Shown one piece after another: positions 21,850-33,370 of a stretch of DNA of 64,000 nt (the first letter of the stretch is position 1; every line of letters starts with the position of its first letter). The position numbers and the translations under genes were made by a program. The notes beneath the pieces were generated by a model. It had not been told where the DNA came from. It worked only from the letters and a program-made list of their open reading frames with translations, and ran no database searches. The stretch covers positions 23,524-87,523 of the forward strand of contig JAFEMH010007496.1 in assembly GCA_022495995.1 (NCBI GenBank), written 5' to 3'. Origin of the DNA: Adenophora triphylla var. japonica (taxonomy: Eukaryota > Streptophyta > Magnoliopsida > Asterales > Campanulaceae).

Positions 21850-22910
21850 TGCCGTTGGATGATTTTGATGAAAGATACGGGATCTCGTTATCTTTCTCGG
21901 GGCACTCGGTCTTACGTTTGACTGCCGGGGAAGATTTTGATGAAAGATACGGGATCTCGTTATCTTTCTCGAGGAGATCGGTCTTACGTTTGACTGCCGT
22001 TGGATGATTTTGATGAAAGATACGGGATCTCGTTATCTTTCTCAGGGCACTCGGTCTTACGTTTGACTGCCGGGAATGATTTTGATGAAAGATACGGGAT
22101 CTCGTTATCTTTCTCGAGGAGATCGGTCTTACGTTTTACTGCCGGGGGTGATTTTGATGAAAGATACGGGATCTCGTTATCTTTCTCGGGGCACTCGGTC
22201 TTACGTTTTACTGCCGGGGGTGATTTTGATGAAAGATACGGGATCTCGTTATCTTTCTCGGGGGGTGATTTTGATGAAAGATACGGGATCTCGTTATCTT
22301 TCTCGGGCACTCGGCCTTACGTTTACTGCCGGGTGATTTTGATGAAAGATACGGGATCTCGTTATCTTTCTCGGGGCACTCGGTCTTACGTTTGACTGCC
22401 GGGGGTGATTTTGATGAAAGATACGGGATCTCGTTATCTTTCTCGGGGCACTCGGTCTTACGTTTTACTGCCGTTGGATGATTTTGATGAAAGATACGGG
22501 ATCTCGTTATCTTTCTCAGGGCACTTGGTCTTACGTTTTTCTTGCTTAGGGGTGATTTTGATGAAAGATACGGGATCTCGTTATCTTTCTCGGGGCACTC
22601 GGTCTTACGTTTCTGCCTGGGGTGATTTTGATGAAAGATACGGGATCTCGTTATCTTTCTCGGGGCACTCGGTCTTACGTTTCTTCTTTGCCGGGGGTAA
22701 TTTTGATGAAAGATACGGGATCTCGTTATCTTTCTCGGGGCACTCGGTCTTACGTTTCTTGCTTAGGGGTGATTTTGATGAAAGATACGGGATCTCGTTA
22801 TCTTTCTCGGGGCACTCGGTCTTACGTTTCACTATGGGGTGATTTTGATGAAAGATACGGGATCTCGTTATCTTTCTCGGGGCACTCGGTCTTACGTTTG
22901 ACTTGGGGAT
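21850..22910. repeat. Element C 72-bp minisatellite, 15 copies
   Basis: Fifteen units each contain GATTTTGATGAAAGATACGG followed by GATCTCGTTATCTTTCTCG and a GGGCACTCGGTCTTACGTTT tail. Spacing is mostly 70-75 bp, with one short copy at about 22263. The long frames on both strands (for example DFDERYGISLSFSGHSVLRF repeats) arise because units are near multiples of three. It sits in the 3' hypervariable region of the element. Confidence 0.9.
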
Positions 22911-23028
22911 GATCTTCTTGACAAGGGGCGACTTTGGTTAACTTTGGTTAACTTTGTCAAGTTGGGGATTGAATTGCGAGTCCTGAAATTTTAAGGGGCA
23001 AAAGGGTCATTTTGACCCTTGCAATCTC

Positions 23029-23067
23029 ATCCGCGCGGATAGGGATGGAAAGTCAGGGGTATTTAAT
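23029..23067 (+). promoter_or_regulatory. Putative promoter of the first antisense unit
   Basis: ATCCGCGCGGAT (23029-23040), the same palindrome as in C's LTR, is followed 19 bp later by TATTTAAT (23060-23067) on the plus strand. The next ATG-bearing unit starts at 23203. The arrangement mirrors the LTR promoter but in the opposite direction. Function is inferred. Confidence 0.5.
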
Positions 23068-23202
23068 GGGGCCAACGCCCTTCTTCTTCCTCAGTCCAAT
23101 TTTTTGCAGTTGCCGAGAGAGAGGGAGACAGAAACGAGGAGAACAGCCATTTTTGGCCCTAGAAGCTTCAAAATTCGTCCGTTTTTCTTGATTTTTCGAG
23201 CA

Positions 23203-26050
23203 ATGGAACACGGGGAAGGCGCTTTTCAAGGCCAAGGACGTGGTCCGGTAGCGGAGAGGCGATTGGAGCTCGTCCGGATGAGGAGGCATTACAATCTCTC
23301 GCAATCGGTTGCGGAGGAGCATTACCCCGATGCTTGGCAACATTGGGCCTCGGATCCGCATCTCCGAACGGTATATTTCGAATCCTTTTGATCCTCTTGT
23401 CGATTTCTTGCTTGAAGTTTTTGGGAAAATTTTTGAAATTTTTTTTTTTGAATGTTGAATATTGATATTGATGATATGCAATGTTGCAATGAATTTGTGA
23501 GTGTCCCAAAAATGTGCATTTTGCTTGGGAAAAGAATTGGCATTTTCGCCACATTTTTTTTTTAATTCGAAAATTTCATGTGAAAATTCGAAGAATTGTG
23601 ATTTTTTTTTTTTTGAAATTGAATATTGCATGTTCTTGATGATGATGATGATTTTTTTTGAATTTGAATTTCGATATTGATGAATGATGATGCAATGCAT
23701 GCATTTTGTTTGGAAAGAATGGGCATTTTGCCAATATGAGATGTATGTATGTTTAGGATTTTTTTTTTTTTTGAAAAGTGGGACGGATTTTTCCTTCCGT
23801 TGTATGTAAGATGGATGATATGCATGTATGCATTTTTTTTGAAAATGGGACGGAGTTTTTACTTCCGTAGGAATGCATCTTTTTTTTTGATGAATGCATT
23901 GGGACTTGCTTTGAAAATTGTTTTATTTCATGCGAGAAAAATGGGGCTATGCTCATTGTATCTTTGTTATCTTTGTCGAAATTTTTTTTTTTTTTTTTTA
24001 ATGTAAATGCAAATGCAATCTTTTTGACATTTTCTCTCTTTTTTTTTTTTTTACGGGCGGAAACCGTTTTGTGACGGAGCTTGGTGAACAAGATGAAGAC
24101 TCGAGGATCGGTGGAGTGCGTGATTGACTTGTGGGATCGGCTTCCGGATGCGGGCCGAGGAGCTTTGCCGAGTCCGAGACGGATCGTTGTCGAGACGGGG
24201 CTCACGGGAGTTCGTCGAGTGCTTGAGGGGGAGTCCAAGTTCCCTAAGTGCAAGGGCTTGATGTTTCGCTCTAGCGCGGCATTGGTGGGATGCGACCCAC
24301 ACCTTCCACTTCTTACGGGGCGAGGCGGCTACGCCTTCGACTATGCTTTGCGATCACGGGTGCGTCCTTCAATGGACGCGGCATTGAGTGGAGAAGATGG
24401 CTACGGCGATGCGATCTGCGAGGCTCTTCTTGGATTTTCCCTATTCCCAAAAGGGGATGGGGATGGAGTATGCCGTGGTCTTCGGCAAGATCGTGAGACC
24501 ATCGCGAGTTACGAGGTGGGGAGGATAGGTTTAGCGCCCAGCGGTGCTAGGTCCTTCCTGTGGTTTACCTTTTCGAGCACGCTCTTTGGTCATGCTTTGA
24601 GGACGGCGGTCTTTGCCTTCTTTGAGGTCCTTAGAGGACATGGAGACGGTTGGAGATATTTCACTGGGGGAGGCCGAGAATTTGGGCCGAGTTGTACTTC
24701 GCTCTTGATAGATACGGCAGGAAGGCTGTGAGCTCCTGTCTTGCTTCGAGTTTGCTCACGGAGGTATAAGCTCTCTTTTTGCTTTCCCTCTTTCCTTTTG
24801 AGCACACACTTTTATTTGCACTTTGGATTGATTGGATTTTTACCTTTCGCGGGTATGGGCGTTGGAGTTTTTCACGTCACGGTGTGGAGCGGCTGAGGCG
24901 TACGTCGGGCGTATCCGGCCATGCGGTCTTGGTCCAAACATGCCGGGAGAAGATAAGCTCCGGGGCGTACGACTCTCGTGTACGCGGATTGCCTTCCTTT
25001 GACGGAGGCCGAGACGGATGAGGGATGATATTCTTCCCACAGGATCGCTTTGAGGTAGCGCGGCGAAGGGGCGAGATGCGGAGCCCGGTGCGGCGGAGGA
25101 TTTTGAGGGCACGACTTGCGACGCCTACTATCTCGGGAGAGAGGGTGACGCGCCGGCATGGCGTGAACTCGCCTTTGAGGACACCGGTGGAGCCTCCCGC
25201 CGATATGATGCACTCCGAGCGATCGGTCGGTGACTGGGATGATTACCGAAGCGAGCCCGGCACTTCTCGGACTTCGTGGCGATCGAGCCGTATGCGACGT
25301 TCGTCTTGAGGAGGCCGAGGATGCCTCGGGTTTTAGAGAGGGAGGGGCTTGGGATCCCGCGGTACCCTCGGACGGATTTTTCCTACATCCCGGGATGGGG
25401 TCCGATTGAGGGTGCAGATCCCTCAGCCCGAGCGGCTTCCACGAGCTTTTCGGCCTCGTCCGGGGATGAAGGTATGGCTTCACCTTTTCCCCTTCTTTTC
25501 TTTCTTTTGTTTCATCATTTTTAGCATCACTTCTTTTTTTTTGACGCTTTTGCTTTTGTGCAGTTTTCGGAGGTGGTCGTCGAGACAGCGACGAAGCAAG
25601 TGATCGGGGCTAAGAGATTCATACGGAGGATGGTTGCTTGCGGGGCACCTCGAGGCTAGGGCGAGACCACGGCCGGCACTTGTCAGACGGGAGGCTTCTC
25701 CTATTCCCTCGGAGACTTCTTCCGAGACCCCTCTTTCTCCTCTCATTGATCACCGCGCGGCACGCCTTCGGATCACGTCATTCTTGGGGATCCGCACGGG
25801 CGGGGACACGTGCGGCGGCATGGTGGGTCGTCTCCGTATGTTCGGGAGTCGGACGCCTTCACCTTCGGGTACGACTTCTTCGGGGATGCAGGTTTTACCC
25901 TATCGGAGTGTGCCGGTTGGTCCCGACGAGCCTCTTTACGGAGATGAGGACGATTCGAGCCCGAGACTTTCGGGGCTCCTGACGAGGCGGGCAGTCGCAA
26001 GAGGAGCCGGGGAGACATCGGGTCTTTGGAGACTCCGATTGATCTTTTTT
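23203..26050 (+). pseudogene. Element C antisense unit 1, unrecognised and decayed
   Basis: Plus-strand coding-like segments lie opposite to pol. A 63-codon opening frame begins MEHGEGAFQGQGRG and ends at 23391, with a possible GT donor near 23370. T-rich intron-like sequence (23400-24060) follows, then GC-rich frames at 24081-24731 and 24872-26050 with Arg/Ser-rich C-terminal character. Frames shift repeatedly and I recognise no domain. It stands between palindromes at 23029 and 26380, so it may be a separate gene from unit 2. Confidence 0.35.
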
Positions 26051-26376
26051 TTTTTTTTTTTTGAGATTTAGATTTGTACGAGATCATGCACATTTTTTTT
26101 GATGTAATAATTTAGGATTTTATTTATGTTTGTTTGTTGTTTTTTTTTTGCACATTCTCTTTTTTTTTTGGAATGTAATAATTTAGGATTTTATTTTATG
26201 AATGCAATGCAATATGAATGCGGTGTTGCATGAGCCTTGGTTTTTTTTGCAAGGGTGTTTGGTATATGGGTGGTTTGGGGAGGTTTTTGCACAAGTTTCG
26301 AGCAACCGGGACGGAATATTCCTTTTTGGTGTAGCGGCTTGGAGTTTGCGAGAATTTTTTCGATGGGGAAAGCAAT

Positions 26377-26394
26377 CCCATCCGCGCGGATGGG
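26377..26394 (+). promoter_or_regulatory. 18-bp palindrome ahead of antisense unit 2
   Basis: CCCATCCGCGCGGATGGG is a perfect dyad containing the LTR core TCCGCGCGGA. It lies about 120 bp upstream of the ATG at 26517. No TATA box occurs at the LTR spacing here; the nearest AT-rich box is TTTAAAT at 26428. Confidence 0.45.
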
Positions 26395-26516
26395 GACTGA
26401 CATCGACCTTTGTCCTTTGATTTTTGCTTTAAATCTGGCTTTGCTTTATTTCAAATTCAAATATCTTCTTGACCTCCGGTCAAACGACCATTTTCGGGGA
26501 GGAAGAGAGAAAAACC

Positions 26517-28066
26517 ATGGAAAGCCTTAGAAAAGCTCCCTCAAAATTGTCCCAAGAGTCCCAAATGTCATTTTTCAACAAGTTCAAGGATTGGTCCCGG
26601 GAAATTATGCATGAGAGAAGGTCTTTCTTTGAAGAACGGTACAAGGTACGATGCTTGTGGTCTCTCAAAGAATTGATTCCGGATTATGACCTCTTAAGGG
26701 CTTCTTCTTCGTTTTGGGATACTAGAAGGCATGTCTTTTGCCTTTCCTTCAACGAGATTGTTCCGACTGTGGAAGAATTTCGGGCCTTGCTTGGAGGTCC
26801 GGAGGTGGAGGAGATAGCAATTCCTTTGTCCGGAGGAGCTTCTTTTGTTGACAAGTTGTGCAACCTTCTTCATCTTTCCCCGGAGGAAGCACGAGGCATG
26901 ATTCGCGGTCCCGACCATTTTGATATTTCCGGTCTTCCCGACAGATTTAGGGGCTTAGGCTTGGTGGATGACGCCTATTGGGATGCCTTTGCCCTTTGCA
27001 TGTTCGGCACTTTGTTCATGGTCTATTCCTTCGGGATTTGCCATCGATCTCTGTTGGATGTTGTTGTCGTCCATTGTCGCACAGAGCGAGAGATGTCGTT
27101 CCTTTGATTCTTGGGGAGACTTTTCATGCTCTCGGACAGTTAGCTACCGGACGGCGGTACATGCAGGGGCGGCCCGTTTCTCTTGACCACATGGGCGATG
27201 GAGCGTTTGGGGGTTCTTCGGGAAACCTCGATATGATCGGGCCTTGGACTTTTGCCGGGAGAGGTGTTGATGTAGATTTTGATGATCGGGGCTCGTGGGA
27301 GCGTTGGATGGCGGAGTCGCCGGCCAGAAGATATCGAGATGGTCGGTGCCTCATTGGCGGGTGGAGACTCGTAGAGTGCTTCGGGGACGGGTCCCGTGGT
27401 TATGCTTCGGGGCTTTCTCGATCCGGTTTTTATATTCCGGCTTTGGTCTGAGGCAGTTTGGCTTGGAGCGAGGTTCCTTTGGAGGGTTTTGATGATATAG
27501 CTACCGGGGTGGTGGCTCCTGTTTCCATGGATGATCCCTCGGTGTTTCCATTTCTTTCCCGAGCATGGAGGTATGATGCCTTTCCTCCTCGGGTCATTCT
27601 CGAGCGTCAGAGACCGGTGTTCACGACCACTTGGTACTGGATTGGTACGAGGGGCATGCAGGAGAGACTCGGGTGGCTATTTTGAGACGGCGTGAGGCCA
27701 TTATGGGTGCGGAGGACCGGCTGTTTACGAGAGGAGGAGGGCCGAGGCGAGGGCCAACCTCATGACGGGGAGCGGAGACGGCGCTGTGACCGATTATGAG
27801 GCTTACGTCAAGAGACGGGAGAGGAGGGCTCCTATGTTACCGGCTAGGTTACGGGAGATGAGGGATGACGCTAGGGCTACTAAGGCCCCGACAGAGGCCG
27901 GTTTGATAGACCTGTTCCTATACCCGAGCTTGGTAGGAGGAATACCGACATTTTTCCGGTTCAAAAGAGAAAGACTCGGAGGGGGAAGAAGAAGGGAGAG
28001 ACCGATGCAGTGGCTTGGAGTGACTCGAGGTTTCCAAGTATCCCTTTCTTGCCATGACAGAGACAC
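26517..28066 (+). pseudogene. Element C antisense unit 2: DUF7745/PMD-like protein
   Basis: The best frame starts with MESLRKAPSK and stays open to about 27083. It then continues in shifted frames at 27084-27449 and 27458-27685 and ends in a Lys/Arg-rich tail near 28050. Recognisable stretches are SSFWDTRRHVFCLSFNEIVP with TVEEFRALLGGP (about residues 60-95), DDAYWDAFALCMFGTLFMVY, DVVPLILGETFHALGQLATG, RSWERWM-like residues and AWRYDAFPPRV. The pattern (aromatic-WD, TxEE, then PxxLxxTxHxL) resembles the plant DUF7745/plant-mobile-domain group found as extra ORFs in Tat retrotransposons. Element A carries the same C-terminal half, so the protein was under selection in the family. Function is unknown. 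At least two frameshifts disable this copy. Confidence 0.65.
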
Positions 28067-28319
28067 ATTAGTTTGATTATGTATCTTAGTTTTCCTTTAG
28101 CAGGTTGCCGGTTGTAGGAATGAATCGGGCTTAGACTCATCAAAGAGCTTTTAACTTGTAATGAATATTTGAATTGCTTTAGAGTTTTTCGAGACGCTTT
28201 CATGGTCTGATCAATTGTATTGATGCCAAAGTATGGCTTTTATTTGTGCTTTAGACCGAACCGTTTCCCATTTGCCCTACGTTCCCTCATTTTGAGGAGC
28301 TCGGGTCTTCGTAGTTCAA

Positions 28320-28600
28320 ATGGTGAACTCTTTTTTGTTTTTTTTTGTTTGTTTTTTTTTGGTGCAACCTTTTTACCTAGGCCGCCCTTTTCGGGTTTCT
28401 AACCTAGTTGGGCATTACTCTTTTAGCACTCTTTTTTTTTTTTTTTTTTTTGTTTTTTGTTTCTTTTTTTGGTGCAACCACTGTTTTTTACCTAGTAGCT
28501 CTTTTCGGGTTTTCTTAACCTAGTTGGGTATTACTCTTTTAGCACTCTTTTTTTTGTTTTTTTTTGTTTTTTTTTTTTTTGTTTTTTTTTTTACGCGTAG
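28320..28600. repeat. Poly-T tracts with duplicated unit
   Basis: Two copies of a unit with GGTGCAACC, CTTTTCGGGTT and ACTCTTTTAGCACTC (about 28360-28440 and 28473-28553) are separated by long T runs. This lies at the junction where convergent pol (-) and antisense unit 2 (+) would both terminate. Confidence 0.7.
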
Positions 28601-28615
28601 TATCTGCGCGGCTTG

Positions 28616-29831
28616 TCACCATTCACTTTGGGTGTACAAAGGGATTCCCGTCGAGGTCCGCAAGTTGCATGGCGCCTCGGAGAAGATCTTACGGGACGAC
28701 ATATGGCCCGACCCATACAGGCTCCCATTTGCCGAGAGGGTTGATACGGACTGGGGCTTTTCTTTTAGAACGAGATCACCTTCTCGGATTTCCCGATGCT
28801 TTACTTTCTTGTCGAAGGCTCTAGCCATTCTTCCTTGGTAGGCTCGGATGTGTTCCATGGCCTTCGGTCGGCGTTCGTCCGGTAGGGCCAATTCGTCATG
28901 GCGACTGCGGAGCCATTCGACCTCGTTGATTTGGCTTTCCAACGGTATACGGAGCGAGGGGATTTCCGGCTCGATTGGGAGTACGGCTTCCATTCCGTAT
29001 GTGAGGGCAAACGGTGTTTCCCCGATTGCCGTTCGGCGATGTTACGTAGCCCCGAGTGCCAAGTGTAACTTCTCGGGCCAATCTCTACCTTGGGACGGCC
29101 ATTTTCCGGATGATATTTTCAGAGTCTTGTTTGCTTTGCTTCGACGGCTCCGTTGGTTTGGGGCTGTAGGGTGATGATTTGTGACGGGTTATTCGGAATT
29201 CTCGCCAAAGAACCTGTCACATTCCCCTTCGAAGTGGGATCCATTATACGAAATGATTTCGGGCCGGCAACCCGTATCGGCACATGATGTTTTCTTTGAT
29301 GAAGAGGGCAACTTTCTTTGAATTGAGGATTTTGTAGGACTTGGCTTCAACCCAGCTTGGTGAAATAATCCCACGGCTACCGGGACGAACTCGTGGCCGT
29401 TACATTGCTGATGGTGTGATTTTGCCTATGACATCAATTCCCCAAGTGACGAAAGGCCAAGGGGTTGTCATGCGGTATAACTCGTGAGGAGGCAAGTGAT
29501 TAAGATTTGAGTATCGGCGACATTTGTCGCGGCTTTTGACAAAGCTGGATGCGGTCGGCTTCCATGGTGATCCAAAAATACCCCATTCTCGGTATGATTT
29601 GCATCGAGCTCGAGCATTCATGTGAGGGCCGCGAGTACCACCATGTATTTCTTTCATGAGTTCGGTAGCCTCTTGTTTGCCGATACATCGCGGGAGGGGG
29701 CCTTGATAACGTTTTTGTATAACATGTTTCCCAAAAGGACATAATGGGAGGCGAGCCGCTTGGGTGAGAGACTTTTGCTTTGATTCCTTCTTTATATTCC
29801 CCATCTTCGTTTTTGAAAGAGGCCTCGCCAT
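28616..29831 (-). pseudogene. Element C integrase
   Basis: The N-terminal zinc-binding region can be read at 29640-29520 (EATELMKEIHGG, HMNARARC, SRDKCRRYSN). The catalytic start follows (PWPFVTWGIDVIGKI, near 29440). The C-terminal half lies at 28993-28660 (MEAVLPIEPEIPSLRIP, RAYQGRMARAFDKKVKHR, REGDLVLKE). Frameshifts separate the pieces, with an intervening fragment around 29190-29374. Integrase would insert the element cDNA into host chromosomes. This copy is dead. Confidence 0.8.
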
Positions 29832-30113
29832 TCTTCGTGTCTTGGTAAATCGAGTGTACCGGGGATCATTGATCGGTTCGGCTTCCGCTTCAATTTCGAA
29901 GCAATAGGCGGGGTTTTCTCTTCTCCGACTACGAATGGTTTAACGAGACTTTCCTTCGGGTATTTCGACAAGAGAGGCTAGTGTGGCGAGCATGCTGCGA
30001 ACTGTTTCGGTCTCTTGGCGAGTAATGAAAGCCGATTTCTTTGAACTGAGTTATTAACTCTTCCATGTAAGCATGATACTTACGCAAACTCCGGATCCAC
30101 GGTCTTCCATTTG

Positions 30114-30296
30114 TTAGAGACACGATTGATGATGAGGGCAGTAGTCACCGTACACCTCCAATTCCTTGATATTTCTTTCAAGGGCGGCTTCCAACTTGAC
30201 TATGCAAGCTTCATATTCGCGGCGTTGTTGGTGACTTCGAAGTTCGGCCTTACTGCTATGGGGGTGTGTTCGTCGGTAGGATCGACCGAGAAGCAT
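30114..30296 (-). pseudogene. Element C second (archaeal-type) RNase H
   Basis: The frame reads AELRSHQQRREYEACIVKLE and continues with an ALERNIKELEVYGD-like segment, the N-terminal half of the extra RNase H that Tat elements carry between their own RNase H and integrase. The catalytic Glu of the YEAC motif and the Asp of YGD are visible. The rest is out of frame. Confidence 0.7.
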
Positions 30297-30435
30297 TCCT
30301 ATCCCGTTCCCCTTTTGTTTGACGCCCGTCGAAGAAGAGTTGCCGGCGATTTTCTCCTTCTAGAGCGAAGATTCCATCATCGGGAAATTGAGGTTCGAGT
30401 CCTCGGGACTCATCACTTGGGAAATCGGCCGGATG

Positions 30436-31172
30436 TTACGCCATTATGCGTCCTTTTATGGATTTCCTTGAAACATAAGCGATGTCATATTCGGCCAAAA
30501 AGAACGACCATTTTGCCAATCTCATGGAGATGGAAAGGCTTGTCGAACAGAGATATTTGATGGGGTCTATCCTTGAAACAAGATGTATCGGGTGAGGCGC
30601 ATGTAGTGTTTCAATTTTCCCACTACCCGAGCACCAAACCTGCGCCAAGTCTTCTCGCAAGCGTAATAATTGAGTTCGCTTCCTTGGAGCTTTACGCTAC
30701 TGAAATAGATGGCGTTTTCGACTTTGGAATCTTTTTTCTCTTGAGCTAGCATAGCCCCAATTCTTTGTATCCGTGACAGTGAGATATAGCAAGAGTGGCT
30801 TTTGCCGATGTGGTGGGCGGAAGAATCGGGGATTCACAAGGTATGCCTTAACTGCTCAAAGGCAAGCCGACATTCCGGGGTCCATTCTGTGTAGGCATTC
30901 TTTTTCATCAACTTGAAGATTGGCTCGCAGATCGAGGTCACCGATTTACAAAGCGGCTTATGTATTGCGGTCTTCCCATGAAGGATTTCACTTACGTCGT
31001 GTCCGTGGTGGCTTCATTTCAACTATCGCCTTGATTTTACGGGGATCCACTTCGATTCCCCGTTACTGTCACCATATATCCTAGTACCTTGCCTCGTCTT
31101 ACACCGAAGGTGCACTTGGCCGGATTCAGCCTCATGTCATGGTCTCGGAGGCGGCCGAAGAATTTTCTCAAA
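30436..31172 (-). pseudogene. Element C connection domain and first RNase H
   Basis: Fragments such as SISMRLAKWSFFLAEYDIAY (about 30540-30480) and ELNYYACEKTWRRFGARVVG (about 30680) match the RNase H and connection region that follows gypsy RT. Several frameshifts are needed to join them. Confidence 0.65.
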
Positions 31173-31952
31173 TCAACAAAGTGCGGCCATCGATCCTCCG
31201 GAATGTATTATCATGTCGTCCACATAGACCTCAATTTCTTTGTGGATTATGTCATGGAACAGCCGTAGCCGCCTCCGGTACGTAGCCCCAAAGCATTCTT
31301 TAGTCCGAATGGCATGACCGTGTAGCGCATGTGCCCCAAGGGGTTGTGAAGGCTGTTTTGGCTTGGTCTTCTTCTCGCCATTTTGATTTGGTTGTAGCCG
31401 GCAAAACCATCGACGAAAGATTTGACTTCGTGGTTGGCCGTGGAATCTACCAAGATGTCGATGTTTGGCGGGGGAAATCGTCTTTTGACCGGCTTTGTTC
31501 AAGTCTCCGAAGTCTACGCGAGATCGGATTTTTCCGTTGGCCTTGGTTACCGTCACTATGTTGAATGACCATGTTGGGTATTCAATGACCCCGATGAACC
31601 ACCGCCCGAGCATCTTTTCTATTTCCTCTTTCACTTGTAAGGACCATTCGGGCTTAATTCTTCTTAGCTTCGCGACCGGGCTTGACTTAAGGTCGAGCGG
31701 TATTCGGTGCTCAACTATGGAAGGATCGAGGCCTGGCATATCTTTATAGGACCATGCGAACACATCCACGAATTCTTTTAGCAGCTCGATTAGGGCAACC
31801 CTTTCAGTCCCTTCAAAGAAACTACCAATCTGCCTCTCTTTAGGCTCTTCCGCAGTTCCCAAATTCACACTCGTCAAAATCTCTTCGGCGGCTGGGCTCG
31901 ATTTTCCTCTTCCTGACAACCCGCTTAAAGATTTCTTTGATATATTGTTCAT
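31173..31952 (-). pseudogene. Element C reverse transcriptase
   Basis: The frame opens with a linker (NLGTAEEPKERQIGSFF), then FVDVFAWSYKDMPGLDP and HRIPLDL. The RT fingers and palm follow: IKPEWSLQVKEEIEKML, GVIEYPTWSFNIVTVTKANG, RVDFGDLNKA. A frameshift near 31480 moves SFVDGFAGYNQIKMA and LGHMRYTVMPFGLKNA to another frame. The catalytic box EVYVDDMIIHS returns in the first frame near 31200. RT would copy element RNA into DNA in the particle. The copy is disrupted but unmistakable. Confidence 0.85.
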
Positions 31953-32712
31953 TTAATGTGTCTCGCCTCTTCATCTAGTGAATCGTTATTAACTGTTTTT
32001 AGGTTATTAGTTAATTCATCATTAGTTAAAGTGGCAATTAAGGGATACTCGTAAAGGTTCATCATTTCATTGAAGACGAAGGGGAATACAACGTTGGCTA
32101 CGGACTCGTAGTCTTCGGGCGTGAGGCCGTCGGACGACTCGAGAGACTCCGAACTCAACAATGAGGGACTCGGAGGACTTTACAAAGGTTGACACGAAAG
32201 GACGGGGACCAATCCAAGCTTGGTGATCATTTCCTCCTTGGTCGCGGACGGGCCCGAGAGAGTTTCCCAGTTCTTAGCGGCATCGCTGTTGGTGGCTTCA
32301 CAACTCGGGAAAGGCATGGTCTCTGTGCTTCCTCTTCGCCGTTGCTATCACCTCTTTGTCCGAACCATAACCCACTGTGTTTGGCATCCGAAAGCCGAGC
32401 ATGTGGATGTAGGGATCTTCCTCAGTGCAGGGACTTCCGTTTCGTCACAATCGGACCGCTCAATCCCGGATGTAAGGACGCATTGCGTCTCGGTGAGCCG
32501 CTAGAAAAATCTCATGTCCCATACTCGAGCGGAAAGGCTTGGTAGGTAGTTCAAGAAGGAGGACGTCCCACACGACGTTCATAGATTCGAGCCGAGTCCG
32601 TCGGTGTTTGCCGACTTTTATCATGAAAATCTCCTCGCCGGCGAGGCTAAAGAATGGGTTTGCGGAATACCGACAAATACGTGATTAAGGACCGGGGACT
32701 TGTGTGCCAGTA
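31953..32712. other. Element C spacer between protease and RT
   Basis: Frames are broken. On the minus strand the sequence is collinear with element A 11240-11460 at 31980-32230. No domain is seen. It belongs to the polyprotein linker. Confidence 0.5.
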
Positions 32713-33370
32713 TCACGGCGGTGTTCCCAAAGATTTCCTGCCGCGCACGCCTCCAAGTGTTGGAAATAGCAATTGAATTTGATGAATCGAACTTCTTCTG
32801 AGTCCGCTCGCTTGAGTGTGTCGACATAGTTGGCATTCTTTGGATTCCAAAGGATGCCGGCGAGACCCGCCTCTTGAAGGATGTAGCCCCGGTGTTTGAT
32901 CGTGGGCGTTCTTGGCTATTGTTTCGCCTTCGTTCCCTATGAGGAAAGCTGTCACCCTTATGACTTCGAGGTCTCCCTGCCGGTTGATGAATTTGACGCA
33001 TTGGTGGAGAGTGGAGGCTATGGCTTTCATGTGATGCAACCAAGGGCGCCCTAGTAGGGCTGTGAACTCGGAGGGGATATCCATTACATGGAACTTTGCG
33101 GGCACCATTTGGGTTTCGTACTGCAGTTCCAGTCACCGTCCCTGCATGGGACGAGACGATCCGTCGTAGGCTTTGACGGATCCGGGTAGATGGGATCACG
33201 CGCCTTTCATTTATGCGGAGGGCCCTCATCATGCCGAGGAAGGACATTTACCGATGATCCATTGTCCACTAATACCCCAGGGAGTGACACGGTGTTGAGC
33301 CGAATAGTGATGTACAAAGCTTCATTGTGTTGGGAGACATCTCTTGGCAAATCTTCATCGCAGAAGGTGA
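32713..33370 (-). pseudogene. Element C aspartic protease
   Basis: Active-site stretch NTVSLPGVLVDNGSSVNVLP (about 33310-33240) has D-N-G-S in place of the usual D-T/S-G. The flap-side continuation FHVMDIPSEFTALLGRPWLH and STLHQCVKFINRQGDLEVI is in a separate frame (33090-32950). The spacing and LLGRPW motif are typical of Tat proteases, which cut the gag-pol polyprotein. Confidence 0.75.

Noticed and set aside
22000..22842. Repeat protein with DFDERYGISLSFSG units (and a minus-strand counterpart).
   Set aside because: The frames follow a 72-bp minisatellite in the 3' region of element C. Both strands and several frames are open, and there is no domain or conserved start.
21850..22910. CRISPR-like array.
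   Set aside because: Eukaryotic context. Units vary in length at the tail without unique spacers, and there are no cas genes. It is a retrotransposon minisatellite.
24872..25483. 203-codon minus-strand ORF in element C.
   Set aside because: GC-rich shadow opposite the plus-strand antisense unit 1. No similarity to retroelement proteins is visible.
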